A stretch of DNA of 64,000 bases from Plectrocnemia conspersa (GCA_009617715.1 VTFK01000335.1:124001-188000), one strand, 5' to 3'. Counted from the first letter of the stretch, positions 22,381-34,984 are shown. Notes: generated by a model not told the origin, from the sequence alone. Made by a program: numbers and translations.

Positions 22381-23475
22381 CAATTTCAATAATTACCAAT
22401 GTTTTCTCGCAGGCGCCTCCTTCACTCCGCCCATAAACCTGTCACATGTCAGTCTGACCCCCACCCGCTACCTAGCCATAATTCAAAAACTTACATAACA
22501 AAAACACATAACTCTTTTTTATACGCCGGCACATAAAGTGCGAGAAAGAGACGAATATATGTATCGTGATACAGCGACAAAGCGCTAGAGCAGCGCGCAA
22601 GGAAAACAACGCGAAACTAATGGTATAATTTTAATATAAATATTTATAATAATGCATTGTTATTTTATTGATTTAATTGTTTACTGTAATATATTTAAAA
22701 TTTTAAATATCTCGAAAAGCTAACGAGTGCGAGCGTTGAGGGTATATCGAGCGTCTCGCTCACTCTCACAATTCCCAGATCGTAAATTCCGAAATGGCCG
22801 CGCGTGCACGTGTACCGGGAGCGGCTGATTTTAATTTTACGATCTCGCTTTGGCGCACTGATTTACGAGCGCGTTAGAAGAGTACGGACGATGCACAAAT
22901 ATCAGCTGTTCGTTATTGCTTCAAACGTCAAACGGACTTGGAACGTTTGTGCGCGAATTAAAAACGTTCTATATTAAAAATAAAATGGTGGCGTTTTTAT
23001 CAAATATCGAAATACGGACGCCATTTTGTATTTATAAATTGCGACATTAGATAAGTTAAAAAATTATTTAATTATGATAATGTGATAATATGTAATTTTT
23101 TTGATGCAAAAATTAAATAAAGTTATTATCTAAGTTTTATATGGGTTTTTGGTGACTCGATTTGAATTTTGGCGCGCTTTTCTCGATGGTGATAAATATG
23201 ATAATGTTTATGTGCGTTGAAAAGAGACAATATAGCGATTAAATGCGCACATTAGCGTCAGATATAACGCGAGGGCGCAACTCGCTCAATTTATGCGTCT
23301 CTGTCGCGTGCGCTGCCGTCCCGCGCTAACAAAAAGAGAGAATAATGTCTGCCGGAGTACGTCTGCTGGGCTAGCGGAGGTATTTTATTAGACCTCCAGT
23401 GGCGGCGATAAAGCTGTTTTCGTCTCTCTCTGGCGGGGTCCTCTCTGCGAGCTCGTAAAGTATCGGTCACATTTT

Positions 23476-23485
23476 ACTTACGTGT
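23476..23485 (-). other. Consensus splice donor, minus strand
   Basis: The minus strand reads ACACGTAAGTAAA, with GTAAGT at 23481-23476. It follows GC-rich sequence, as an exon end would. The match alone occurs by chance, so its weight comes from the paired plus-strand donor and the island. Confidence 0.25.
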
Positions 23486-23920
23486 TCAGAACGGCGGGCG
23501 CGCGTTGCGTAACTAACGGGACCCTCGTGGACGACGACAAAATCCTGGCCCCCCTCGAGAAAAATATTAATAATATAACATTTAAAACCCAAATAAATAA
23601 TACAAAATATCGGGTTAAATTCTGAAATTTTCCATATCGACTGCAAATGCATATGAGTGAACAATGTTCCATATGGGCGAAATAAAGTCGAACGTCATTG
23701 TCGCATGTGCATCATAAAAATAGTAAAAAAAACTTTTTATCGGACGCACACCGTAAAAACTGCGTTTCAAAGTTCAAGTTTTAACAGATTTTCAGACTCA
23801 ATAAAACTGAGTAAAAAACTCTTTTTTACACACGTAATAAATACGAGAAAGTTTCATAATATGTTCGACGTCGGAGTTGTTAGTCGCCGGCGGCAGCTGA
23901 CGGAACAGCCGCTTTGAACT

Positions 23921-23929
23921 AAGGTAAGT
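23921..23929 (+). other. Consensus splice donor, plus strand
   Basis: AAG|GTAAGT matches the full donor consensus and lies at the sharp border between the GC-rich island and AT-rich DNA. A noncoding exon ending at 23923 is plausible. The frame open at 23657-23917 stops just upstream. Confidence 0.3.
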
Positions 23930-23930
23930 T

Positions 23931-24789
23931 TAGGCCTATAAAGCGCTATAAATAAGCTATAAACGTGTTTTATTTACGTTTTTTTATCATTTCTACTACA
24001 TATAAGATAAAAATACACAATATCAAATTAAATATACATAAAAAGTAAATTATATATCATCGTTTTATAATTTAAATTGATTCACTCTAAGTCATAAAAT
24101 CTTTGTTGATCGTCGAACGTGTGGTATTTTTTTATGACTTTTACGACCCATTAGATTTTTTCTCCGGGTCATCATAAAATGTATTGTGTATTTTAATTTG
24201 TTACACACAACTAAAATGTTAATTGCTATACAGTTATTTCAACCACATTTGGCAATACTGTTATTATTTTTAATTAACGCAAGATCAATAAATCATCTCT
24301 GCTTAAAAATTAACGTTTCACTCAAACAACACAAATTGGACGAGAAATAAAATTTTATAGCGGTCTCGATGAAGTTATTTACATGAATTAGCCATTACGG
24401 CGCTGTAATGCGTTCTTAAAATTAAATAAGTATACATGATACAAAAAAATAGTAATTGCACAATGGAATGTACACATTGTGTTATTTATCGTATCATTAC
24501 ATGATAATTTTTGTGTAGAATAAAAATAACAATACAATAACTATGATTGTATACATTTAATTTATTAATTGTGATGAGTTATAAAAATCATTGATGATTT
24601 AAGAACGTCGTCAAATCAATTTTGAACGCCCTCCACATAATAAATAATAAACATCGGATATAATAGTAATTGCGGTGGTAATAATCGTTAAAACAGCTTG
24701 TAATGTCGTGATTCATATAAAAGAGGCATAAACTTGTCATATAAACTTATAAAACGTTAATTATGACATAATTTACGATTTTTATAAAA
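23931..24789. other. AT-rich noncoding stretch
   Basis: No gene is visible. If the donor at 23924 is real, this would be the start of an intron. Confidence 0.45.
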
Positions 24790-26220
24790 CGTCGGGTGTA
24801 ATAAATTTCAAATTATTAACCCGCGGACGTTTTATGTATAAATAATTTGTTGTATGGTGTATGTATGTACAGAATGGGTAATAAAACGATTAATAATGTA
24901 TCCATTAATTATATAATTTCTTTAATAATTAAAACGTAGATATTATTTTAATACAATATTTTTTGATATATATAAATAAATATTAATCATACCAAAAATA
25001 TTTTTTTAATCTTATTTTCTTACTTAATTTATCTAATACAATCCGTAAATATTTTATATTTAAATATTTTTTATATAATATGCTATTTAAAAATCGTATT
25101 GTAGCAATTTAAAAATGCAATAATTTAATAATTATACATCTTTTATCTAAACATAATATAAAAATATAAATTAAACCCATTTAAAGGAATAGTTTTATTT
25201 ATTTTGATACATAAAAACAAATCTTAATTCACACAACAAATATTTTTACTAACTTCCATTCTTACTTTATTTAATTATTAAGTCCGTTGATGTCCCATAT
25301 ACAATATATATAATTTGTTGAATAAAACGAAATCTGCTATTTAAAAAATCTGTAGCAATTAAAAATATAATGGTTTGAAACAATATAACTTTCATTTAAA
25401 TATAAAATAATAAAATATTAGTTGGACACTTTTTATAGAATAGCTTTATAAAAATATTTAAAAAAAATTTTAGTTTTGCTCAATTTATTTAATAAATCCG
25501 CGAATGTATTATGTATAAATTATTTGTTAGATAAAACGATACATGCTATTTGAAAAACGTATAATGTTAAAACATACAATAATTAAAAAAATATAGTTCT
25601 TATCTAAATATAAAATATAAATTAAATACATTTTAAAAATTACGTTTATATATTGATATCCTAAAACAAATTTTAAATCATACAAAAAATACTTGCAGAA
25701 TCTTATATTTTTGCTTAATTTATCTAATAAATCCACAGATATTTTATGTATATGTAATTTGTTGTATAAAATGATACCTGATATTTGTAAGATCATAATG
25801 TATTTATCAAAACATACGATGGCCTAATAAATATATAACTTTTATCTAAATATTAAATATATAAATAATAATTAAACACATTCTTAAGAATAATTTTATA
25901 TATAAAAACACATCCTAAATTATACAAAAAATATTTTTTAAATACTATGATCTTGCTTAATTTATCTAATAAACTCGCAGAAGTATCACGTATAAATAAT
26001 AATTTGTATAAAACGATATCTGCAATTAAAAAAATTCTATTGTACCAATCAAAACATGCAATGGATTAAAAAATATACAACTTTTATCTAAATATAAAAA
26101 TAAAAACACATTTTTAGAAATAGTTATATATGTATTGATACATAAAATTCAATAATAAATCATACAAAATAAGTAATTAAAATTATTTGCATTTGCTTAG
26201 TTTATATAAAAAACTTTATA
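24790..26220. repeat. Diverged tandem array, unit about 230 bp, about 6 copies
   Basis: Each unit carries, in order, a CGNGGATGTTTTATGTATAAAT-type block, an AAAACGATATCTGCTATTTAA block, a CATACAATGATTAAAAAATATA block, ACTTTTATCTAAATATAAA, then CTTAATTTATCTAATAAA. The first marker falls near 24832, 25054, 25284, 25509, 25743 and 25988, giving spacings of about 222-245 bp. Copies are diverged with small indels and have no coding capacity. It is unrelated by eye to the 345-bp array. Confidence 0.8.
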
Positions 26221-28029
26221 GCCAAATTTGAAGAAAAAATAATAGTTAATAAAATATTTTATTTGAGTTTGTTTTACAAAACTAATTATAATTATTAATT
26301 TAACAAAAAATTATAATAAAATATTGCAATTGTATTTTAATACTTTTAATAATTTATTTATAAATGTATTAAATAATATCTATATAACTGCAGTCGACTG
26401 TCTTTATCTACTTATTTGACATATTTTTTTCATAAGTATGAATATTTTTTTCACCAAAGTGGTGAAAAGAGAGTCAAACGTCGTCCATTTTAAAAACATT
26501 AGCAGACTTTTTCTAGATTTTTTTTGCTGCCAGTGGCGTCACGAATAAATTTCTATGGTGGGCGGATTGTCGGCGTGTCGCCATTAATTTTGGACCAAGG
26601 ACACGTGACTGTGTTCAAATCCGTGCAAACACCAAAAAACATCTTTGCTTAGCGTTTTCGAATATACCTATGTAAGTGCGTATAAATATATAGGCCGTGT
26701 ATATATTTATAAAAATATAAGTCAATATTTATAGCCGGCCGCCCAGGAAAAACAAATGTCCGAGTTAATTTTCCGGATAGAGAAAATTGGATGAAGAAAA
26801 CGGAGGAGACGAAGAGAAAAAATAGAGCGTAAATCATTGTATTTCGCGAATGAATATATCTACGTATAACTTATATAGGGTATCTTAATTAATTGTGAAA
26901 AATTGCCAAGATTTTCAACAAAGCAGCTACTACGGTCTGCGCCTATAGGAATAGAAATAGATTATTAACGCGCCAAGATAAAATCTTTATGCAGAATCGC
27001 TTTATTTGCGGCTTTTGATTCATGGCTGTTGAAAGGCACGGGGGAAATTAATGGTGATGAAGAACGAGATTCGTTATTATGCGGTGCGAAGTGATATGAT
27101 GGGGTAAGGATAATGTCAAAGAAGCGCAAAGGATGTTTGTCTCGTGAAAATAATGAGTATTTATAGGTGTTGCTGCTAAATATACAGATTTCAATCTTTG
27201 TTTATATATTTATTTTATTCGAATATGTATGTTGTGTGATGATTTAAAAGTAATATTAAACGTTTTTATATTATTTGTATTTGTAACTATTAAAATCATT
27301 TATAGGGCAATTTAAAGTCATATTTTTTTCTTAATTGATTCTCTGATTCATTAACAAAAAAGAACGCTAATCAAAACTAGAATTTATTAATTAAATTAAA
27401 GGTTCATTAAGTTACAATATAATATAATTTTAAAGTTGTATTTTATAAGAATAATAAATATCTAGATTTTTGCAGTTCTTCAATTATTTTTTCTAGCAAA
27501 AATAAATTAATTATCAAATTACAATATTATCGAGGCTGTAAAATTAATAATTCAGTCATTAGCGTTCAATACCGCACCAGAATCGAATATACATATATCC
27601 ATAACGTTACAATAGAAAGATGAGTAAATCTGAGATGTAGCCATTGTGTCACAAATTTGTATTTATAACACAATATAGATACGATTCGCAACCATTTCAA
27701 TAAATTAAAAAATGTTAAAATACATGTTTATTATTGTTGCCTCTTTGCGAACATTTTCAAACAAGATAGAAATAATATTTATATAACCATAAAAAAAGTG
27801 TTACAAATAGACAAATATGTAATTTAGATTTATTATTATCATCAGATAATATTATTTTCTTCACATTTATTAATAGCATTAGTTTGTATTTAATATTAAA
27901 TTATTAAAAACAGTTTTTAAATTGCAAAAATTTTTTTTTGTCATATTTTATATTTTAGGTAATACTCGTCTATTTATTTTTTATATATTCATTTACAAAA
28001 AAAAAATCATAGAAAAATAAGCCATAAAA
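26221..28029. other. AT-rich DNA around a weak GC-richer patch (26490-27170)
   Basis: The patch includes ATTTCTATGGTGGGCGG near 26549 and GGCCGGCCGCC-like CpG words near 26734. The frame at 26649-26837 (minus) has no domain. The rest is AT-rich with nothing I recognise. Confidence 0.4.
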
Positions 28030-28620
28030 ATTCTAATTTAAAATCATATTGCTCTTGCACGTTTTATAAATATTTATAAATATTTTTTTTAATATATTGA
28101 AAAGTGTATGTTGTAGCAATTGACAATCCATACAAAATACATAATTTAATATAAATATTATATATGTATATATAATATATGTATGTACATATATACATAT
28201 ATTGACTTATTTATTTACCAAAAAAATATGATAAAAATATTACAATTAAAATGTATTGATCCTGCACATTTTAGAAACATCTATAAATATTTTTAAATAT
28301 GTAGAAATGTGTCAGCAATTGGTAAAGCAATAAACATAATTGAAAATAAATAAACGGCACTCTTACCGAGAGCCGATTATATATTTATTTATTAATCTTG
28401 GACTCTTTAGAAATATTTTTTTAAATATGTGGAAATATAAGTTTTGGCAATTGAAAAAAATAATAAATACATTCTTGCTAACTGCTGTTTATATATTTTT
28501 TTAGGTTATAACTTAAAATTAAATTGTTCTTGAACTCTTTATAAATATATATTTTTTAAATTTATAGGAATATGTATGTTTTTTTATTTGTTAAAAATGC
28601 AATATAATCACATTTTATTG
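28030..28620. repeat. Diverged tandem array, four short units
   Basis: A block of the form TTGNTCNTGNACNTTTTANAAA followed by ATATTTTTNAAATATGTNGAAATGTG recurs near 28048, 28257, 28395 and 28525 (spacings about 209, 138 and 130 bp). It lies within AT-rich DNA and has no frame. The uneven spacing implies internal deletions or an AT insertion near 28140-28200, where alternating TATATGTATATATA fills the first unit. Confidence 0.55.
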
Positions 28621-29860
28621 AAACTAGTTGAATACAGTTCTAATATTAGTTAAACTATTAATATGTAAATATTAACAACCAGCTAGATTAAAATGAACTA
28701 AGGAAGTAGAAATGCTACTTTAATTTCCTCGGTTAATAAAGCATATAATATTAAAAAATTAGAGAGTTATTAAAATACGTTTGCGAACCGATTTATTGTT
28801 TTTTTATTTATTTATTGTTTTAGTATATTTACAAATAATTATCTGTCAACATTTAAGTAGATTTTATTAAAAAATACGCTGTTTTACTAAATGCAATTTT
28901 GCACTTTCTTACAAAAGTAGCAAACAAGTATTTATAAAATATTTGCGAACGAATAACCAAGAAAAATAATAATTTATTAGTAAATCAGCCAATGGCGAAA
29001 TTAGCAAGTATTTAAAAATATTGTGTTTGTAGTTAGAATTGTGATATTTCTACTTAATAAATTATAAAACATATTTTTTATAATCGTTTCACGGTAATTT
29101 TAACCGGCACATTTTCGAGTAATTTTAAAATACAAAATAATCTCGAAATATTCAATAACCCTCATAAATTTTATTGCATTTATAATTAAAGTAGTGATAT
29201 TAGTACTGAATATAAAATACATGTCTTTTACGGCATTTTTAACTGAATAATTTTCAAGTATGAAATACAAAATATTATTGCTACCAGGAACTCTCTAAAA
29301 CAAATCAAGTTTTAAAACATTGTCTTTATATTTAAAATAGTAGCATTTCTGCCCTTATTTTCATATCTTAGGGAAGTGCTGCGAACGTTGAGAATGAAAC
29401 CAATTAATTCTACCTAAATTTTAAAACTCTAAAGTATCTGTTTAAGGGTGCTTTAGCATGAAGAAAATAAGCGAAACGGATGAATTGATTTACGCTTTCT
29501 TTATTATTGTATAATGCTTATCTCAAAAGAAACGTTAATCACGTGCGTGCTAAAAATATTTTTTTTGATGATTTTGTATTCTTTACTTTATTTTCTTAAT
29601 TAAACAATACCTTTATTTTTAATAGTGTATATGTATAGTAATATACTTCTACACTATATTGTTAGTTATTTCACATTATTTTATTTTTTTGCATTTAATA
29701 TATCGTTTACAATTTTATTCAACAACAAATATACCACACTCTTTAATAGTTTATTATAGTAATTGTATATACTAATAAGAGTAAATTGGTAATTAAAATA
29801 CTTGCTGAAAAATATTTTTTTCATTTAGATCCTACGACAATCTCTCGTTTACAGTAGGCC
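28621..29860. other. AT-rich noncoding stretch with one diverged duplication
   Basis: The segment near 29085-29135 (CACGGTAATTTTAACCGG... then ATTTTCGAGTAATTTTAAAA) and that near 29228-29275 (TACGGCATTTTTAACTG... then ATTTTCAAGTATGAAA) are two diverged copies about 145 bp apart. No gene is visible. Confidence 0.45.
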
Positions 29861-30260
29861 GACCCCCGTAAAATCATCCCCATTCCGCCAATTACCATTA
29901 ATTTCACATTGAGCGCCGAACGCGCGTCTCAATTAAAGAAAGTGCGTCCTCGGGCCGCGAAACACGTGTCCGCGGGCCGGATGCCCGCCGATAAGGAACG
30001 ACAATTGGCCGCGGCAATAAATACGCGCAAGGGGAGGGCTCGCGCGTTCGAAAACGCAATGAATGGAAGCACAAGTGGAATTGGGTCTGCCCTTAGCCGG
30101 ATTCCAGTGCCGGAGACTTTAAGCAACCGGCGTGCCCGCCATAAATCCGCGTAATTATCATATGGGCCATAAATTTGCGTGGCACGCGCCCGCCGTGCCT
30201 ACAACGCGAGTCGCGCGCTGCACCTATCGCGCCAGATAACTCAATCAGATCGATCGATGC
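29861..30260. promoter_or_regulatory. GC-rich island with paired GCCATAAA words
   Basis: This strongly CpG-rich block ends with CCGCCATAAATCCGCG (30137), TAATTATC (30152) and GGGCCATAAATTTGCG (30164). That is two Abd-B/Caudal-type words 27 bp apart around a homeodomain core. The 81-codon plus frame at 29909-30154 is opposed by a 65-codon minus frame at 29929-30126, and neither has a domain. I read it as an enhancer candidate rather than an exon. Confidence 0.35.
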
Positions 30261-30589
30261 ACTTGCTAATTGCTAACAAAGGTATTATTTAGATTTTTTT
30301 ATAAATTATACATATTCGAATCGCTTTTATCAATATTTAACATTGAGATTACGAACCTCTTAATCAAGACAATTTTTCGATTTTGTGTTATTTGTTCTTG
30401 ATGGAGCTAATTTTATTATCGTTGATTGGTTGGTACCACTGTTTGTTCAACGTATATGTAAATAAATTCCTGAGCAATGTTAATAAAGTTGGCTATAGCC
30501 CGAAATTGTTTCAAGGCGTCATAACATATGACAAATAATGATACAGTAATATCAATGAAAGCGTGCTGAAGAACTCAAAGAAGTTTGCT
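30261..30589. other. Mixed noncoding stretch upstream of the mariner relic
   Basis: It may hold further decayed transposase sequence (for example near 30480-30560), but I cannot align it by eye with confidence. Confidence 0.3.
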
Positions 30590-31010
30590 TGAATGTTGAG
30601 GTTCTTCTTACTGTTATTAATCATAAAATTCACTGCAAATTCATCCATAAGTTCTTACGATAAACAAATAATATTGCCACGCAGTTTTACGCCGTTTGTG
30701 TATAGCAATTCGATGAAAATGACAAGGGTTGTCAAGCAATGTATGGATCTTGCGGCAAAAACAACATTGTCTTGATGCCGTATATTCACCAGATATGTCT
30801 CCATGCAAATTTTTCCTGTACCCACTGATAAAGAGAACATTGAAAAAGTATTGTATTGTGGCCATAGAGTAGAAGATGATACCAAATAGTACTTTCCAAA
30901 TATTTATGATTCACAAGAGCAATATAAATATACAAATGAAATTGTCTGTCAAAGAGGATGTTAATTTGGAAGAATTTTTTTAGGTCAATGCGTCCTCTTG
31001 TTTGGACAGC
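30590..31010 (+). mobile_element. Mariner-type transposase relic, C-terminal part
   Basis: In the frame from about 30735 the sequence reads YSPDMSPCKFFLYPLIKRTL, matching the mariner signature YSPDLxPxDFxLFPxLKxxL. A stop at the end of VAIE follows, then KMIPNSTFQIF and VKEDVNLEEFF, which correspond to the IPxxxFxxCF and GDYFE tail. The third catalytic aspartate of the D,D34D triad is lysine here (codon near 30807). Upstream, IHCKFIHKF and a following QFYAV recall the (V)HxEFxPxGQTVNxxFY region, with stops between. No terminal inverted repeats are seen. It is a dead copy. 30641-30885 is also open on the minus strand but is only a shadow. Confidence 0.65.
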
Positions 31011-32700
31011 GTGTAATTTGCCTATGTTTCTTCCGCTTAGAGTTTAATAAGGAATATACGATATTGAGGATATCCTCAGAGGAGTTTGCTTTGGCAGTTT
31101 CTCTTACTTTTATACATTTATTTATATATATATATATAATATACTTAATATATATACTTATATTTTAATTTATAATATACTTAAACTCCTTCATACTAAG
31201 CAACGTATATTGATGAACATTGTAATTTTTACATTAAAAAATACTTTTAAAATAAGATTTTAATTAAAACATAATTACAAAATTCTGTAGCACATATTTT
31301 GAGGCAGAAACATTTTAATAGTTCCATATTCTTAGCTAAATATATTTTAATTAATATTTAATCCATTATTTTTTTTTCTAATTCAAATTATTTTTTGTTC
31401 TTAAATTATATATACTAATGTTTTTTATTTTTCTATGAATAATTTTATAAATCAAAATAAATCAGTAGCATGTTTTTAGATGTATTTATTATAGGGATAA
31501 TTTTTATATGCCGTTTGAAAAAAACGTTTATTTTTGACCCAACTTATACCCTCAATTATCTACTTCTCTACTTAATATGTATTATTCATATATTATTGTG
31601 TAAAATATATAGCATAGTTTTATGCAAAAATATCGCTTATAGATCAAATCTGTTTTAAATTATCATAGTTTATATTTTTTTATAAAAGCATAAGACGTTT
31701 TAAACAGGTGCTTTAGTTTTATATTGTGTTAGGTCTAAAAAATAATATTGATAACAATTTTTAGAATATATTGTAATAATTTAAAATCTCTGGTTATATT
31801 ATTTAAAAAAATGCGATAGCTAATTCTTATGTGTTTTATAAATTAAATTATATTAGCTATTATTATATGTCTGTCACTAATTCTATTGTGATCATATAAA
31901 CATTCATTACAATATATTTTTTTGTTCTAATGGTTTTGAGATTTTGTTTCTTAACTAATATATATTGATTCCTACAAATATATTTGTTACTTAAATAATA
32001 TTATTTAATTTATAACACTTTTACAATTTCTTCATTTCACATATTTTGCCACATAGTTTTAAAAACTAGTCTTGTAATTAATTATTAGGAACATAACTTG
32101 GGTTATATTAAATAATTAGCTTATGTTACTTTTATTAATAAAAAAATTTTAGTACAACTTTTGCAAAATATTTATAGCACTCACAGAGCAGAATGCATTA
32201 TAAGACTCAATATATTTAGTAAACTATACTTTTATTTATTTTGTATTATAAATTATTTCTAAAAATCTTGTTAATATTACTTTTATTGAGTTTTTTGGTT
32301 GTTTGTTACATTTTTTCATGGAAATTTGCTATTGCCATTTTTTGTCTATATATTTATAAAATATAAAGTTTATACATTTTTGTTACTAATAATATTTAAT
32401 AAAAAAAATGTAACGGAAAAATATTTAAATGAAGTATGATATAAATATAAATCACAGAGCAAAATATTTTACTAGATTTTAAATATTTATTAAATTAGAA
32501 GATTGTAAATATACCGATTAGTCCCGAAATGTGCAAATTTTTAAGAATGATCCTAAAATTTCATATCTTTATTCTGCAGTAAAACTTATAATAAATCTAG
32601 TGATTCTTTACTTATGCAGTTACAAAAATAAAATTTCAATTATATTTAATGTATGGTATATAATAAGCATTATATAAATATGATGTTCTTAAAACATAGA
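31011..32700. other. AT-rich noncoding stretch
   Basis: No gene is visible. TGAGGATATCCTCA (31065-31078) is a perfect 14-bp palindrome just past the mariner relic. (TA)8 lies at 31123-31138. CACAGAGCA recurs at about 32185 and 32452, perhaps a weak duplication. Confidence 0.45.
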
Positions 32701-32920
32701 TTAACCCTTTGTACGCGTTAACCAAAATTAAATATAATTTTTTTTTTTTTTTCAATTCAAATTTTACGTTGATACTATGTTTAAATGCTCTAATATTTTA
32801 CGTTTTATTTATTTAAAATGATATTTTATGTTTTTTCTTAAAATAATTTTTTTTTACTGATTTTTGCGTAAAGAAATAAAAAAATCAATTTGGCGACTTT
32901 AGTCGATTCCAAAGGGTTAA
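32701..32920. mobile_element. piggyBac-type MITE flanked by TTAA
   Basis: The element runs TTAA-CCCTTTGTACGCG (32701) to CGATTCCAAAGGG-TTAA (ending 32920). The TTAA tetranucleotide duplication and CCCTTTG terminal inverted repeats are the hallmark of piggyBac-superfamily insertions. At about 212 bp between the TTAAs, with an AT-rich interior including a run of 14 T, it has no coding capacity and would rely on a transposase elsewhere. The inverted match after CCCTTTG is loose. Confidence 0.65.
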
Positions 32921-34310
32921 CAATAAAAACCTTAAGAAAAATACTTACCATTAATAATATTTGATTTAATTAATATATATTATAAAAATTAAAATATTTA
33001 TTATAAAATATATAAATATTAACAGTAAATGTAGATTGAGTGTTTTTTTTATTACATTGAATCTGTATCTAAATTTATAAATATCTCAGAAGATAAATAT
33101 TTATTTTTTAAAGTTTAATGTATTTTTTTTATATCATGGCTTGGTAAATTAAAAACATGATATAATGTGGCTTATTTAAAAGCAGCCTATTAATATAAAA
33201 AAAAACTTTTAATTTGCTTTTTTGTATTTTTATTTAGGTTATTATAACAAATAAATCATAATTATGATAATTTATTTTGTTATGGGACATAAATATAAAA
33301 CCATTAAATCCAATTTGTTAAATATGATTTATAAAACATGAATCGAGTGAATGGAAAAAATCCTTCTCAATTTGTTCTCCAAATTTCCCGTCAAAGCACA
33401 AATTTCACAATCGCATTTTTATTTTATTTTAATGCGACCCACACACGCTTTGAAGCGTGAATTAATGCATTCAACTGACCAAATTTATTACGTTTTCACC
33501 AAAATGCGACGCACTCTAAATCATAAGCGTTGAAAAATTCATTCCCCTCTGTGCTTTTAAAACGGGAAGAAGACAGTACGTCACATTGAGAAATTGCCAT
33601 TTGCAAAAAAACTAGTAGCTCTTTAGCTTAAGATGCAAGCTAAGAAATTCTCTCGGACGTATATGGGCAAACTATTCGGTAACGAGTCGTAAGCGGTCAT
33701 CCGAGTCAATGTGGTGATTTCATTGACAAAACAATGTTCTTAACCGCGTGTTCCGAGAATTGTGGACAACTTATATGTAAAGTAGCATGAGAACCGTTCC
33801 GATTGCACTTTATTCACTGTCAGACGGCTAGCACGTTAGTTGACTACTACAAATGTATTTATTCTTGGACATCTCAAATGGTGTATTCATATTATATATA
33901 TCCATTTCAATAGAACGGTGCTTGTGTGTATAAAAATTACTCGCAGATTATGCGGTGGCAAAATAAGTTCGCAAGCTTTTAGGAATTTCCAAGAGTTTCG
34001 GTCGTATAATTCATAACTTGGAAAGGAAGTTTTCGGGAATTTGGAGACCCGCTCAAAACGTCATATATATTATAAATACATTGTTGAACGTATATGTATT
34101 ATTTTTAGATTGTTATTATGTATGCATACATTCCAAATAATATATTCACATATAACTACATTTTTAAATTCTATATATCTAAGTATGCGTAGATAAATGA
34201 GAAAATATTAATGCAAGATCAATATAAATAAGTCATTCTTGCATATTTTAGACATGTACGATTTAAAGTATAGTTTATGGATTAACATGCAAACGAAATA
34301 AGACGTATCG
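32921..34310. other. AT-rich DNA, then a weak unique patch (33340-34060)
   Basis: The patch has near-random composition, several CpGs and a Sox-like inverted pair CATTGACAAAACAATG near 33722. The 60-codon frame at 33351-33533 has no domain. Nothing else is recognised. Confidence 0.4.
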
Positions 34311-34700
34311 ATCGTGTATGGGTTTATTTATATTTCGCATATATCGATTTAACCAAACGACGCGACGGGGGCGCTTGCGAATCAGTTACCAAACCGCATT
34401 TCGATCGCGCTCCGTATTATTTTTTCCTGGCGAAATGGTAGTAGTGATACTGGCGGCCGCACGTGGAAATGAAGCCGTAACATCGCTTATTGGAAGCAAT
34501 AAATAAAACAATTAGCCGCGGTCGTCGGCGGCTCGGTGATACGCCATTGTGCGTTATAAATTTCGCGTAATCAGAAATCGCCGGCTCTGGCCACTCAAAA
34601 TCACGTGATGAAAAATACATAATTCTTTCACTCTATAAATACCGGACTCTATCTCTCTCGCCATAAAGCGCCGGACGCCGAATATTTATATAGATGGGCG
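34311..34700. promoter_or_regulatory. GC-richer unique island, possible regulatory DNA
   Basis: CpG-rich sequence includes CATCACGTGATTTTG-type palindrome words near 34600 and GCCATAAAG at 34660. A CTCTATAAATACCGG near 34631 could be a TATA-like box. Frames at 34318-34506 (plus) and 34417-34620 (minus) oppose each other. Regulatory function is inferred only. Confidence 0.3.
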
Positions 34701-34705
34701 AGAGT

Positions 34706-34722
34706 TTAACCCTTTCGCTGCC
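34706..34722. repeat. Solo piggyBac-like terminus
   Basis: TTAACCCTTTCGCTGCC matches the end type of the MITE at 32701 (TTAACCCTTTG). No reciprocal end with TTAA is visible downstream, so it is a truncated element or chance. Confidence 0.25.
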
Positions 34723-34846
34723 AATGGGAATTTAATTAAGCACAACACATTTTCACTTTTCGTTTTTTTTTATCACATAGAAGTGATAATTTTAAACAAT
34801 TTAAAATATTAAAAGTAAAAAATAAATGTAGTGCTATTAGATTGTT

Positions 34847-34866
34847 TTATTATTATTATTATTATT
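34847..34866. repeat. (ATT)n microsatellite
   Basis: This is an uninterrupted run of about seven TTA/ATT trinucleotides. Confidence 0.85.
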
Positions 34867-34984
34867 TTCAATGAAATTAGGTTTTATACCCCGCCGATCA
34901 TATGACACTCATATTTCAATACTATAAACAAAATATTAAGGGCTGAAAAAGAAGATAGCACATGAGTAAGAATAATAAAAAAAA

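Larger units (their letters stand above)
22381..23930. promoter_or_regulatory. Largest CpG-rich island, candidate bidirectional promoter region
   Basis: This is the longest GC- and CpG-rich tract of the window, from about 22400 to 23930 with an AT-rich gap at 23040-23130. It includes GCGCGTGCACGTGTACC near 22800 and paired CGGACG words near 22884 and 23013. A hairpin GGAGGT/ACCTCC lies near 23376-23397. Consensus splice donors point outward near 23481 (minus) and 23924 (plus). No protein domain appears in the frames at 23467-23664 or 23657-23917. I infer a possible divergent promoter with untranslated first exons; no initiator or TATA box is certain. Confidence 0.35.

Noticed and set aside
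28140..28202. Long TATATGTA-type inverted repeats as a hairpin element
   Set aside because: Simple alternating AT sequence is self-complementary by nature; no boundaries are definable.
29909..30154. Basic, Ala/Arg-rich 81-codon frame
   Set aside because: Its composition follows directly from CG-rich DNA, and an opposing 65-codon frame overlaps it; no basic-protein family match.
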